The notes: generated by a model not told the origin, from the letters alone. Shown: positions 17,511 to 26,811, counted from the first letter of the stretch. The stretch is DNA of 64,000 bases from Rudaeicoccus suwonensis (GCF_007829035.1 NZ_VIVQ01000002.1:575728-639727), one strand, 5' to 3'. Translations and numbers: made by a program.

Positions 17511-20239
17511 GCGCGGGCCGCACTGAAAGTACGAGTCTGGTCGTCCCCGAACTGCTTCAGGGCCAATGGACGACGGCCATCATCAGTACCTTCGGTGCGA
17601 ATCTGACGTTCTTCGAGTCGCGCCTGATGGGCCAACTCGCGCAAGTTCCGCTCCGGATCATCCTGGCCGATGGCCAACAACTGCTCCGAGGCCTGGAGGA
17701 GGCAGCGCGGACGGGGCAACGGCACAGGTTGGCAAACAAGGCGTACGTGGCGGCGCCAATACGGCACCCGCATGCGGCCCACGCCAAAGTCATACTTCTG
17801 CTTGGGCCGACCAGTGGCAGGCTGATCGCAGGGTCGGGCAATTTGAGCTACGACGGGTACGCGTCGCCCGGCGAACTCTGGCACGTGTACGAATACGACG
17901 ACGACCAGCCCGAACACCTCAAACAGTTCACCGCTGCTAGGGCCTTCTTCGACTCTCTCGCCGACCGCAAACACATCGACCCTCCTGCGATCGATTTGCT
18001 TCAAACGGCCTGGGGCAACTCAACGTGGCTCCCGTCCGAGGTGCCCGCCCAGGCCTCCCTGGTCAACAACTTCGACCGCCCGCTCATCGCACAGCTGCGT
18101 GACGCGGCGTCTGACCCGGTTCTAGAGATGGTCGTACATGCGCCATTTCACGACAAAGACTGCGCGGCGCTCGACCAGTTGCTCACAACCTTCCAACCGA
18201 AGCGGCTTCGCCTCCTGGTCACCCACGCAACATCCGCTGAAACTACGAGCATTGAACGAATTCTCGGGGCGGACCCGTCCCGGACAGTCGAGCTCGTAGA
18301 CGTAGTGGACGAACCATCCACATACCTGCACGCGAAATGGGTACATCTGATCCACAGCAAGAGCGAGACGCTCTTGACCGGGTCGGCGAACCTCTCACGA
18401 TCGGCTTTGCTCCGAACAACCGCCGCAGGCAATATCGAGGCAGGCATCATTTCTGCTGGCGCGCGCGGCGCGTTCGATGGAATCTATGCACACGTGCAGC
18501 GGCAGCCAGTAACGAACCTCGGCTCTCTTGGGCTCTCAATACACGAGGTCGCGCCTGACGACGAGGCAGTGATCGACGGCCTCGTTGCCCTGTGGAGCAG
18601 GTTGGATGGTAACCAGCTGGCAGTCACGTTTTCGGCTGCCGTGCCACTAACCTCGAAGTTCCAGCTTGAAGATGACGCCGGGGACGAGCTAGAGGTCGTC
18701 TCCGTCACGATCGACGACAACATGGCCACATTTGTCCTCGCCAAGAGATCGGCTGATCGTCTTGCAGAAGGTGGGCGTGTGGTGGTCTACGTCGACGGCG
18801 ATGCCGACCAGCGCAGCGTGATGTGGCCGTATCACCTCCGAGATTTGCGACATCGCCTCAAGATTGCAGGGCAACGGGAGCAACTTCCCCGTGTCGGCAC
18901 CCTCCCTGATCAAGACGCGGAGCTATACGACCTACTTCGCGAGCTGGACCAAACACTGATCATCGATCGTGAGGCCGCATGGCGGATTGCCTCGCCGGGG
19001 AAGACGGCTGACGACGGTGGTGGCGGCAGCGATAGTGGGGATGTCGTTCGTCTTGACGAACTCGATTGGGAGCGCGTCCGTCGCGATCCCCGATACCGCG
19101 CATACAACCCTCGTGGACGTGCGCCGGGGACAGCGCCAACTGATATCCAGGTGATACTCGCGGCCATAGCCAGGCGGCTAGGTGACCTCGGAATCTCGTC
19201 ACCAGACACCGGCAGCGACGATGACGACCTGGCGCATGAGGGCGACGTCGGCCTGGACGCGAACGACGAAGCCACCGACGACGAGCTCGAGGATGAACTG
19301 ACGAGACATCGGTTACCGGTCAGCACCCGCACCAGGATGGCGTTCGATCGCTTCGTTCGGCGCTACGGCGACGCGCTCTCGGACAGTGGCTTCGTTGACG
19401 ACTTAGGGCCGGTTGTCGCCGTCACGAACGCAGTGATCTTCAACCACATCCTCTCCCGCCTGCTCGAAAGAGAGGCCGTTTCGCCGCGCTATGCACTCGC
19501 AGCCCTGCTCGCAACGTGGCAGTTTCTGTGGGGCACGTGCGAAGAAGGCGGGGTGACCAAGGGCCTCGATACCGAGACACTCGATGTTGTCCGCACCATC
19601 CTGAAGGACAGTGAGTCACGAGCCGAGACGTTGCGAGGCCTTGTCAGTGCGCTCGGTTACGAGGACGCAGAAAACGTATGGACTTCGCTTCGCAATGTGA
19701 CGCGATACCTGCTGACTGATTCCGAGTTCGCTCTTGACGCGGTGTTGGTGTCCGAAGCCGCCGGTGATCCGAGCATGAGTCTCATGGTGCTCGATGAGCT
19801 CACTCAACTGGCCGAATGGTACGCCGAGCGCGAGCTCTTCGATTTTGTCCTCGCTGGCGTCGGCTTGCCGGCCTCGGCTGCTGGGTGGCGAGTAGAAAGC
19901 GTCCGGCGCGCTGGCCGTGATTACCGATCGGTGACATTCATCGTCCACCCGCCGGTTGAAAAATTGACCGTTGAGTTGATGCGTGATCTCCTCCAGCGGG
20001 CGGCCGTTGCAACGTACTTCGCGGGCAACGATGGCGATTACATCCGAGTTCGCTTGGATGGAAACGGGAAGTCCGTTGCGTACTGGGATGAGGCTGCCGG
20101 TGAAGGCGTCGTGATGGTCGATGACGAAGTTGAAGAGCTCGACCCGATTGACCCACCGTGGCCAGTATGGAGCCTTCGCCTTGACGACGTTCGAAGTGAA
20201 CTCGATGCAGCCGCGCCTTCGCAGGCTGAACCTGCATGA
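17507..20239 (+). CDS. Phospholipase D-like (HKD) nuclease-type protein
   Basis: The 910-aa protein carries two HKD motifs: H92-x-K94 with 'IAGSGNLSYDGY' (109-120), and 'YLHAKWVHLIHSKSE' (H275, K277) with 'LLTGSANLSRSALL'. Two HKD halves form one active site in PLD-superfamily nucleases such as those of restriction and DISARM systems. An acidic linker follows near residues 560-600 ('DTGSDDDDLAHEGDVG') and then a large C-terminal region without a recognised domain. It is the last gene of the overlapping operon, starting in ATGA shared with the upstream stop. A role as an additional effector nuclease is inferred from motif and context. Confidence 0.8.
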   Translation: MSAGRTESTSLVVPELLQGQWTTAIISTFGANLTFFESRLMGQLAQVPLRIILADGQQLLRGLEEAARTGQRHRLANKAYVAAPIRHPHAAHAKVILLLGPTSGRLIAGSGNLSYDGYASPGELWHVYEYDDDQPEHLKQFTAARAFFDSLADRKHIDPPAIDLLQTAWGNSTWLPSEVPAQASLVNNFDRPLIAQLRDAASDPVLEMVVHAPFHDKDCAALDQLLTTFQPKRLRLLVTHATSAETTSIERILGADPSRTVELVDVVDEPSTYLHAKWVHLIHSKSETLLTGSANLSRSALLRTTAAGNIEAGIISAGARGAFDGIYAHVQRQPVTNLGSLGLSIHEVAPDDEAVIDGLVALWSRLDGNQLAVTFSAAVPLTSKFQLEDDAGDELEVVSVTIDDNMATFVLAKRSADRLAEGGRVVVYVDGDADQRSVMWPYHLRDLRHRLKIAGQREQLPRVGTLPDQDAELYDLLRELDQTLIIDREAAWRIASPGKTADDGGGGSDSGDVVRLDELDWERVRRDPRYRAYNPRGRAPGTAPTDIQVILAAIARRLGDLGISSPDTGSDDDDLAHEGDVGLDANDEATDDELEDELTRHRLPVSTRTRMAFDRFVRRYGDALSDSGFVDDLGPVVAVTNAVIFNHILSRLLEREAVSPRYALAALLATWQFLWGTCEEGGVTKGLDTETLDVVRTILKDSESRAETLRGLVSALGYEDAENVWTSLRNVTRYLLTDSEFALDAVLVSEAAGDPSMSLMVLDELTQLAEWYAERELFDFVLAGVGLPASAAGWRVESVRRAGRDYRSVTFIVHPPVEKLTVELMRDLLQRAAVATYFAGNDGDYIRVRLDGNGKSVAYWDEAAGEGVVMVDDEVEELDPIDPPWPVWSLRLDDVRSELDAAAPSQAEPA

Positions 20240-20411
20240 GCGTGGTACTTATCAGCTGTCTCTTCAGTGGTTGTTAAATGCGCCCATGGTAAGGGATGGC
20301 GATCGATGCCGTGGTGTTAATCGCCGGCATCCCACTGACTGTCATCGCGCCTTTCAAAACAGTAATTTTCACGAGATTTATTTCCCTGGGTCAGAGATAT
20401 ACAAGATTATC
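20240..20411. other. Intergenic region entering an AT-rich scar
   Basis: Downstream of the restriction operon the composition drops sharply towards AT from about 20340 ('ttttcacgagatttatttcc'). I see no repeat end or RNA gene. It looks like foreign or degenerated DNA at the island edge. Confidence 0.45.
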
Positions 20412-20498
20412 ATGGATTCAAAGGCGATATTCACCAAGGAAAGGCGCGATGCAATAGAAAGAAAACGAATTAATAATGAAGCGCGCCAGGATGTTTGA
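20412..20498 (+). CDS. Candidate 28-aa ORF in AT-rich DNA
   Basis: ATG at 20412 opens a highly charged 28-residue peptide ('MDSKAIFTKERRDAIERKR' then INNEARQDV). The DNA is much richer in A and T than its surroundings. The stop codon overlaps a TTG start of a second tiny ORF by four bases (TTGA). Coding is uncertain; there is no clear ribosome-binding site. Confidence 0.2.
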   Translation: MDSKAIFTKERRDAIERKRINNEARQDV

Positions 20499-20593
20499 CT
20501 ATAAACTTAGCTATAATCGTTACGTCTGACATAATTGCGTCGATCTGTGCAGTATTGACGATTTTATTCGTCTATCGTATGAATGGATATTGA
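20495..20593 (+). CDS. Candidate 32-aa hydrophobic peptide
   Basis: A TTG inside the stop of the preceding tiny ORF opens 32 codons. Residues 2-25 are strongly hydrophobic ('TINLAIIVTSDIIASICAVL' then TILFVYR), consistent with a single membrane segment with a positively charged end. Tiny hydrophobic peptides occur as toxins or phage products, but random AT-rich DNA also yields hydrophobic frames, so the call is weak. Confidence 0.2.
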   Translation: MTINLAIIVTSDIIASICAVLTILFVYRMNGY

Positions 20594-20663
20594 GCGGTTA
20601 CACGACTGCGGGTTGACCATTTGATTCGACGCGCCGACAGTCGCTGTCCGCATCTTCTGCCTC

Positions 20664-20702
20664 GTCCGTACTTCGGGCAAACGTGTCACCCGAAGTACGG
20701 AC
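20664..20702. terminator. Strong inverted repeat, bidirectional terminator
   Basis: GTCCGTACTTCGGG at 20664-20677 and its exact complement CCCGAAGTACGGAC at 20689-20702 form a 14-bp perfect stem with an 11-base loop. It lies nine bases past the end of the minus-strand aldehyde dehydrogenase gene. There is no long U run, as is common in GC-rich bacteria. Confidence 0.7.
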
Positions 20703-20710
20703 ACGAGAAT

Positions 20711-22183
20711 CTACGGCATGGCGAAAATCGTTCGGTGCCAGTCCTTGTGCGCATCGCCGGTGGTGTCGAACATGACGTGCTTGACGTTGGTGTATTCGTC
20801 GAGCGCGTACTGGCTCATGTCCTTGCCGTAACCGGACTGCTTGTAGCCGCCGTGCGGCATGTCGCTCACGATCGGGATGTGGTCGTTGATCCACACCGCG
20901 CCGGCGCGTATGTCGCGGGTCGCCCGCAGCGCACGGTGCACATTGGTGGTCCACGCCGATGCGGCCAGGCCGAAACGGCTGTCATTCGCCAGAGCCAGCC
21001 CTTCGTCATCCGTGTCGAACGTCAGCACGACCAGCACCGGTCCGAAGACCTCGTTCTGCACGATGTCCGAATCCTGCGCTGCACCCGTGATCAGCGTCGG
21101 CCGGTAGTACGCACCTGGCCCTTCGGGCGCGAAACCGCCTGTCACAACTGTGGATCCGGCGGCGCGTGCCGCGTCGACCATCGCAGCCACCCGGTCGCGA
21201 TGCTGGTGTGAGATGAGCGGCCCCAGGTCGGTCGCGGGGTCATCCGTCGGGCCGAGGACGACGCGGTCATACAACTCGCCCACCGCGGCGACGAAGGCGT
21301 CATACAGCGGGCGCTGCACGTAGGCGCGGGTCGCGGCCGTGCAGTCCTGACCGGTGTTGATCAGCGAACCCGCCACCGCACCATGGGCGGCTGCCTCGAG
21401 ATCGGCGTCGTCGAAAACGACGAAGGGCGCCTTGCCGCCGAGTTCCATGTGGGTGCGCTTCGATGTCGCTGCCGTCGCGGCGATGATCTGCTGCCCGACC
21501 ATCGTCGACCCGGTGAACGACACCATGTCGACCTGCGGATGCGCGATCAGCGTCGCGCCGGTCGTGGCTCCCGGGCCGGTGACCACGTTGAAGATCCCGT
21601 CGGGCAGCCCCGCCTCGGTCGCCAGCTGCGCGAAGCGCAGCGTCGTGGATGGCGTCAGCTCGCTCGGCTTCAGCACGATCGCATTGCCGGCGGCGATCGC
21701 AGGCAGCACCTTCCACGCGGCCATCTGCAGCGGATAGTTCCAGGGCGCAATGGATCCCACGACCCCGACGGCCTCGCGACGGATGCTGCTGGTCGTGCCT
21801 GCGGCATACTCCCCGGTCGCCTTGCCCTCCAGGTTGCGCGCGGTGCCGGCGAAGAACGAGGTGTTGTCGATGGTGCCCGGCACGTCAAACTCGCGCGCCA
21901 GCCGGATCGGCTTGCCGGCCTCGCGCGACTCCAGTTGCGCGAGATCCTCCGCATCGCGTTCGAGCAACGCCGCGAGCTTGTTCAGCACCCCGGCGCGCTC
22001 GCCGGGCGTGACTCGCGACCACGAGTTGTATGCCGATCGCGCGGCTTCGAGCGCACTTTCGACATCGTCGGCGCTCGCGACGTCGACCGTGTCGAGCTGT
22101 ATGCCGGTGGACGGGTCGATCAGTTCGAGGGTCTCGTCGGCGGAGCCGTTTCGGAGCCGGCCGTTGATGTATTGATATGGCAT
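20711..22183 (-). CDS. patD: Aminobutyraldehyde/betaine-aldehyde-type dehydrogenase
   Basis: The 490-aa protein is a classical aldehyde dehydrogenase: 'GVVGSIAPWNYPLQMAAWKV', general base Glu in 'HMELGGKAPFVVF', catalytic Cys in 'NTGQDCTAATR' and C-terminal 'PHGGYKQSGYGKDMSQYALD'. The 'MPYQYINGRLRNGSADET' start and overall sequence resemble actinobacterial gamma-aminobutyraldehyde dehydrogenases, which oxidise 4-aminobutanal to GABA with NAD. Surrounding MocR, aminotransferase, PuuB-like oxidase and amine permease genes support polyamine breakdown. Betaine aldehyde dehydrogenase is the main alternative. It lies downstream of the MocR gene on the same strand. Confidence 0.85.
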   Translation of the reverse strand: MPYQYINGRLRNGSADETLELIDPSTGIQLDTVDVASADDVESALEAARSAYNSWSRVTPGERAGVLNKLAALLERDAEDLAQLESREAGKPIRLAREFDVPGTIDNTSFFAGTARNLEGKATGEYAAGTTSSIRREAVGVVGSIAPWNYPLQMAAWKVLPAIAAGNAIVLKPSELTPSTTLRFAQLATEAGLPDGIFNVVTGPGATTGATLIAHPQVDMVSFTGSTMVGQQIIAATAATSKRTHMELGGKAPFVVFDDADLEAAAHGAVAGSLINTGQDCTAATRAYVQRPLYDAFVAAVGELYDRVVLGPTDDPATDLGPLISHQHRDRVAAMVDAARAAGSTVVTGGFAPEGPGAYYRPTLITGAAQDSDIVQNEVFGPVLVVLTFDTDDEGLALANDSRFGLAASAWTTNVHRALRATRDIRAGAVWINDHIPIVSDMPHGGYKQSGYGKDMSQYALDEYTNVKHVMFDTTGDAHKDWHRTIFAMP

Positions 22184-22274
22184 GACGGGCCTTTCTGAGC
22201 CGTGAAATGCAATGAAGTCAAAGGAAATTCAACAAGGCGCGCGAGAGCGCGACGTGAGCGGATCTGTCTGGTTA

Positions 22275-23615
22275 TCAACGGAATCCGGCGCTGTTGCCGA
22301 CGGCCGCCGCGGCGGCGAGCTCGGCAGCGACGCGATCGTGATCGTCGGCGAGGGAGGCGGTCGTCACGCGGACGTGTGCTGATGTGGCGTCCGCACGCAC
22401 GGTGAACGGTGTGCCCGAGGCGACGCCGATGCCCCGACTGGCCAAGCGCACCATCGCCGCCGCCTCGTCGACCACGGGCAGCCACAGGTTGATGCCATCG
22501 CGCGCGTGCACCTCGACACCGTGCTGCCGCAACCGGTCGACCAACGCCTCACGCCTGCGGGCGTATTCACAGCGGGCAGAAGCGATCTGGGCGGCGACGG
22601 CGTCATCGGTCAGCAGGGTCAGCAGCAGTGACTGCAGCAGACGGGAGGTCCACCCCTGGCCGAACAGCCGCCGGTCGATGATCGGGTTCAGCAGAGCGGC
22701 CGGACCACCGATGGCCGCCAGTCGCAGGTCCGGACCGAAGGACTTGGAGAAGCTGCGGATGTGCAGCACCCGGTCGGGCAGCAAGTCGCCGAGGCTCACC
22801 GCGGCGGCGCTGGCCACGTCGCCGGTCGCGTCGTCCTCGACGATCAGCGCGTGATGCGAGCCCAGAGTGTCGGCGAGCTCGCGGGCGCGCTCGGCGGTGA
22901 GTGATGCGCCCGTGGGGTTCTGGCCACGCGGTTGCAGGATCACCATGGCGGGACGGAACCGCGTCAACGACTGCGCCAAAGCGCCTGGCAACAGACCGTT
23001 TTCGTCGATCGCAACACCGTGGGCGACCGCGCCGATCGAGTCGAGGATGTCGAGGATCGGCGGAAATGTCGGATCCTCCACCAGCACCACATCGCCGAAA
23101 CGCAGATGGGTGTCGGCGATGAGCTGCATGGCGTCCATTGCCCCGTCGACGACGGTGACAGCTTCGATGGCGCTCGGCCAGGTCGACAGCAGCACCTGCG
23201 TCAGGCCCGGCAGGACAGGGTCGTCGAGATAGCTGGTCGGGCGGGCACGGCCGGGTAGCGCCTGCAACGCGGGCGTGATGTCCGGCAACAGCTCTGGGTC
23301 AGGCACCCCCGTCGACAGGTCGAGGGTGAAGGAGTTGCCCGACTCGAGCGCGCGCCGGTAACGGCTGGGCCGATGGGTGCCGGTGGCCACCCGCGTGCCC
23401 CTGCGGCCGTCGGTGGCGATGGCGCCGGATCGGGTGAGCAGCGACCATGCTGAACTCACCGTCGTCGGTGAGACCTGCAGGTCCCCGGCCAGGCTGCGGA
23501 TCGGTGGCAGCACGTCACCTTCGCGCAGGTCACCGGTGCGGATCGCCGCAAGCACGGCGTCCGCCAACCCGCGGCTGGTCCGCTCGGTGAGGTTGAGGCG
23601 TGCTGCGTCGAACAT
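22275..23615 (-). CDS. MocR/GabR-type PLP-dependent transcriptional regulator
   Basis: The protein has an N-terminal GntR-like winged helix ('EGDVLPPIRSLAGDLQVSPT', then TVSSAWSLLTRSG) and a C-terminal fold-type I aminotransferase-like domain ('VILQPRGQNPTGASLTAER', PLP lysine in 'RSFSKSFGPDLRLAAIGG'). Such regulators sense amines or amino acids through PLP, GabR with GABA being the model. It sits divergent from the mmsA/aminotransferase operon and upstream of patD, so it probably controls both arms. I chose ATG 23615 ('MFDAARLNLTERT'); an ATG at 23630 would add five residues. Confidence 0.88.
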   Translation of the reverse strand: MFDAARLNLTERTSRGLADAVLAAIRTGDLREGDVLPPIRSLAGDLQVSPTTVSSAWSLLTRSGAIATDGRRGTRVATGTHRPSRYRRALESGNSFTLDLSTGVPDPELLPDITPALQALPGRARPTSYLDDPVLPGLTQVLLSTWPSAIEAVTVVDGAMDAMQLIADTHLRFGDVVLVEDPTFPPILDILDSIGAVAHGVAIDENGLLPGALAQSLTRFRPAMVILQPRGQNPTGASLTAERARELADTLGSHHALIVEDDATGDVASAAAVSLGDLLPDRVLHIRSFSKSFGPDLRLAAIGGPAALLNPIIDRRLFGQGWTSRLLQSLLLTLLTDDAVAAQIASARCEYARRREALVDRLRQHGVEVHARDGINLWLPVVDEAAAMVRLASRGIGVASGTPFTVRADATSAHVRVTTASLADDHDRVAAELAAAAAVGNSAGFR

Positions 23616-23849
23616 TTCGTCACAGTACAACGTGTGGCAAAAAATGACAGTAGGTGAAGACGCGCCAGTTTCACATCATCTTGCGCATCGCCGACCACCA
23701 AAGCCACATCGCCCGGTATGACGCGGATTCACCGCACTTCAGCGACGGACCGGCACCGTCATACATCTCGATGCACCCACGATCAAGAAGTTTTGTAACA
23801 GATCAAAATAGGCATTGTGTCGCGCGTCACCATGTCGTACGTTGCGGTT
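23616..23849. promoter_or_regulatory. Divergent promoter region of the amine-catabolism cluster
   Basis: About 230 bases lie between the MocR gene (minus) and the mmsA-type gene (plus). It is locally AT-rich ('ttgtaacagatcaaaatagg') just before the plus-strand start, fitting a promoter. MocR regulators usually bind direct repeats here, but I cannot point to a convincing pair. Confidence 0.45.
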
Positions 23850-25340
23850 ATGACTGAGCGCATCGGGCAGTGGATCAACGGACATCTCGTCACGTCGGAC
23901 GCTGCGACAACGTCCCCCGTGTTCAACCCCGCGACCGGTGAGCAGACCGGTGCGCTCGAGTTCGCGACGCCGGCCGAGATCGACGATGCCGTCCGCAGCG
24001 CGACCGAGGCCGCCCGCGAGTGGCGTCTGTCGTCGTTGTCCAAGCGCAGCGCCGTGCTGTTCGCCTTCCGGCAGATCCTCCACGACCGCTCCGACGAGCT
24101 CGCCGCGATCATCACCGCCGAGCACGGCAAAGTGCTCGCCGACGCGCACGGCGAGATCGCCCGCGGCCTGGAAAACGTCGAATACGCCTGCGGTGTGCCG
24201 GAATTGCTCAAGGGCGGCTTCAGCGAGCAGGCCGCCTCAGGGGTCGACGTCTACTCGATCCGTCAGCCGCTCGGCGTCGTCGCCGGCATCACCCCGTTCA
24301 ACTTCCCCGCCATGGTGCCGCTGTGGATGTGCGCCAATGCGATCGCCGCAGGCAACGCCTTCGTGCTCAAGCCCAGCGAGAAGGATCCGTCGGCTTCGCT
24401 CTGGTTGGCGAAGGCGTGGCAGGAGGCAGGGCTGCCCGACGGAGTGTTCACCGTCATACAGGGCGGCAAGGACGCCGTCGATGCGCTGCTGGCCCACGAG
24501 TCCATCGCGGCGATCAGCTTCGTCGGCTCGACGCCGATCGCGAAGTACATCTACGAAACCGGCACCGCCGCGGGCAAGCGTGTGCAGGCCCTCGGCGGCG
24601 CCAAGAACCACGCGCTGGTGCTGCCCGACGCCGACCTCGGCGTTGCCGCCGACGCGATCGTGTCAGCGGCATACGGCGCGGCCGGTGAGCGCTGTATGGC
24701 GCTGTCCGTCGCCGTGGCCGTCGGTGACGTGGCCGACAAACTCGTCGACGCGATCGCCACCCGACTGCCGAAGCTGGTCGTCGGCGACGGCACGAAGCCA
24801 GGCACCGACATGGGTCCGCTCATCACCGCCGAGCACCGTGACAAGGTGGCCGGATACATCGACGCCGGAGAGGAATCCGGCGCCACGGTCGTCGTCGACG
24901 GACGCACCGGCGACCTGCCCGAAGGCGGCTTCTTCCTCGGCACCACGTTGCTGGACAACGTGACCACCCAGATGAGCGTCTACACCGACGAGATCTTCGG
25001 GCCGGTGCTCGACGTCGTCCGCGTCGACACCTACGAGGAGGGCCTGGCGCTGATCAACGCCAACCCGTTCGCCAACGGCACCGCCATCTTCACGCGCGAC
25101 GGCGGCGCGGCGCGGCAGTTCCAGTTCGACGTCGAGGTCGGCATGGTCGGCATCAACGTGCCGATCCCGGTGCCGGTCGCCTACTACTCGTTCGGCGGCT
25201 GGAAGGCCTCGCTGTTCGGCGACACCCACATGTACGGCCCGGAGGGCATCAACTTCTACACGCGCGGCAAGGTGGTCACGTCACGGTGGCCCGACCCGGC
25301 GACATCGTCGGTCGATCTCGGCTTCCCCCGCACCCGCTGA
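23850..25340 (+). CDS. mmsA: CoA-acylating methylmalonate/malonate-semialdehyde dehydrogenase type
   Basis: The 496-aa protein has the MmsA pattern: 'PLGVVAGITPFNFPAMVPLW', 'GGAKNHALVLPDADL' (the Glu of ordinary ALDHs is absent here), and catalytic Cys in 'AAGERCMALSVAV'. MmsA enzymes convert methylmalonate or malonate semialdehyde to propionyl- or acetyl-CoA with NAD and CoA. In this cluster it may process a semialdehyde from beta-alanine or a related amine made by the next gene's aminotransferase. I chose ATG 23850 ('MTERIGQWINGHLV'), which matches family N-termini; an ATG at 23832 is possible. Confidence 0.88.
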   Translation: MTERIGQWINGHLVTSDAATTSPVFNPATGEQTGALEFATPAEIDDAVRSATEAAREWRLSSLSKRSAVLFAFRQILHDRSDELAAIITAEHGKVLADAHGEIARGLENVEYACGVPELLKGGFSEQAASGVDVYSIRQPLGVVAGITPFNFPAMVPLWMCANAIAAGNAFVLKPSEKDPSASLWLAKAWQEAGLPDGVFTVIQGGKDAVDALLAHESIAAISFVGSTPIAKYIYETGTAAGKRVQALGGAKNHALVLPDADLGVAADAIVSAAYGAAGERCMALSVAVAVGDVADKLVDAIATRLPKLVVGDGTKPGTDMGPLITAEHRDKVAGYIDAGEESGATVVVDGRTGDLPEGGFFLGTTLLDNVTTQMSVYTDEIFGPVLDVVRVDTYEEGLALINANPFANGTAIFTRDGGAARQFQFDVEVGMVGINVPIPVPVAYYSFGGWKASLFGDTHMYGPEGINFYTRGKVVTSRWPDPATSSVDLGFPRTR

Positions 25341-25408
25341 GGTCGCCACCACCTCCACCAGTCGTCGCCGAGCGGCGGTCGTACGGCCCGCAACCCGAAA
25401 GGCACACC

Positions 25409-26776
25409 ATGAGCAACCCGTTGGCCGGAATCCCCACCCAGGAGTCCGAGGTCCGCAGCCTGGACCGGGCGCACGTCTTCCACTCGTGGTCCGCGCAGGC
25501 GAAGATCGACCCGCTGCCGATCGCGTCCGCGCAGGGCTCGTATTTCACCGACTACGAGGGCAATCGCTATCTCGACTTCTCCTCGCAGTTGGTCAACGTC
25601 AACATCGGCTACCAGCACCCGCGGCTGATCGCGGCGATCCAGGAGTATGTCGCAAAGCTCGCGACCATCCAGCCGGCCTTCGCCAATGATGCGCGCTCGG
25701 AGGCCGCACGACTGATCACCGAACTGGCCGGTCCGAGCTTCCGCAGCGTGTTCTTCACCAACGGTGGAGCCGAGGCCAACGAGAACGCCATCCGGATGGC
25801 GCGGTTGCACACCGGACGGCCGAAAGTCCTTGCGGCATACCGCAGTTACCACGGCGCGACGCACGGGGTGATCGGTCTGACCGGTGACCCGAGGCGCTGG
25901 GGCACCGAGCCCTTCACCGTGCCGGGCATCGTGCACTTCTGGGGGCCGTACCCCTACCGGTCGGCGTTCTATTCGCAGACTCCGGAGCAGGAGACCGAGC
26001 GTGCGCTGCAGCACCTGCGCGACACGATCATGGTCGAAGGTGCCGGCACCATCGCCGCGATCATCCTCGAACCGGTCGTGGGGACCAACGGTGTCCTCGT
26101 GCCGCCTCCGGGATACCTGGCAGGTGTGCGACAGCTCTGCGACGAGCACGGCATCCTGCTGATCGCCGACGAGGTCATGGCCGGCTTCGGCCGGTGCGGC
26201 GAGTGGTTCGCCGTGCATCACTGGGATGTCGTGCCGGACCTGATCACCTTCGCCAAGGGCGTGAACTCCGGCTATGTGCCGCTCGGTGGCGTGATCGTGT
26301 CCGACGTCGTCGCGAGCACCTTCGACGACCGCGTCTACCCGGGCGGCCTGACGTACCAAGGACATCCGCTGGCGTGCGCCTCGGCGGTCGCGTCGATCGA
26401 GATCTTCAAGGACGAGAAGATCCTTGAGAATGCGCGCTTCCTCGGCACCGATGTGATCGGCCCGGAGCTGGAGAAGATCGCCGACAAGCACCCGTCTGTC
26501 GGTGAGGTCCGCGGGCTCGGTGTGTTCTGGGCGGTGGAGTTGGTCAAGGACAAGACGACGCGCGAACCCCTCGTGCCCTACAACGCCTCGGGTGCCGCCG
26601 CCACGCCGATGAACGACTTCGCCGCTGCCTGCAAGGCGCGCGGCATGTGGCCGATGACGCACTTCAACCGCACCCACGTCGTGCCGCCGTGCACCACCAC
26701 CGAGGCCGAGGTCCGCGAGGGTCTGGCGATCCTCGACGAGGCGCTCGACGTCGCAGACTCCTTCTGCGACGCCTGA
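25409..26776 (+). CDS. Class III (omega) aminotransferase
   Basis: The 455-aa protein is a PLP-dependent fold-type I aminotransferase: 'FTNGGAEANENAIRMARLHT', 'LIADEVMAGFGRCGEWFAV' with the PLP-contacting Asp, and the Schiff-base lysine in 'ITFAKGVNSGYVPLGG'. Enzymes of this subgroup use beta-alanine, GABA, taurine or putrescine as amino donors with pyruvate or 2-oxoglutarate. Start at ATG 25409 is preceded by 'cccgaaaggcacacc'. It follows mmsA by 68 bases and precedes the PuuB-like oxidase, so the expected product semialdehyde could be used by MmsA. The exact substrate is not deducible. Confidence 0.88.
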   Translation: MSNPLAGIPTQESEVRSLDRAHVFHSWSAQAKIDPLPIASAQGSYFTDYEGNRYLDFSSQLVNVNIGYQHPRLIAAIQEYVAKLATIQPAFANDARSEAARLITELAGPSFRSVFFTNGGAEANENAIRMARLHTGRPKVLAAYRSYHGATHGVIGLTGDPRRWGTEPFTVPGIVHFWGPYPYRSAFYSQTPEQETERALQHLRDTIMVEGAGTIAAIILEPVVGTNGVLVPPPGYLAGVRQLCDEHGILLIADEVMAGFGRCGEWFAVHHWDVVPDLITFAKGVNSGYVPLGGVIVSDVVASTFDDRVYPGGLTYQGHPLACASAVASIEIFKDEKILENARFLGTDVIGPELEKIADKHPSVGEVRGLGVFWAVELVKDKTTREPLVPYNASGAAATPMNDFAAACKARGMWPMTHFNRTHVVPPCTTTEAEVREGLAILDEALDVADSFCDA

Positions 26777-26792
26777 CCTTGTGTATGCCGTG

Positions 26793-26811
26793 ACCCGGGC
26801 AGCCCGCCCGG
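26793..26811 (+). terminator. Hairpin between aminotransferase and oxidase genes
   Basis: CCCGGGC and GCCCGGG form a 7-bp GC stem with a 5-base loop just after the aminotransferase stop. No U run follows, so it may attenuate rather than fully end transcription. Confidence 0.4.

Noticed and set aside
15762..20239. DISARM system because of the PLD-like protein
   Set aside because: DrmA helicase, DrmB and the DISARM methylase are absent; the neighbouring translocase is a standard HsdR.
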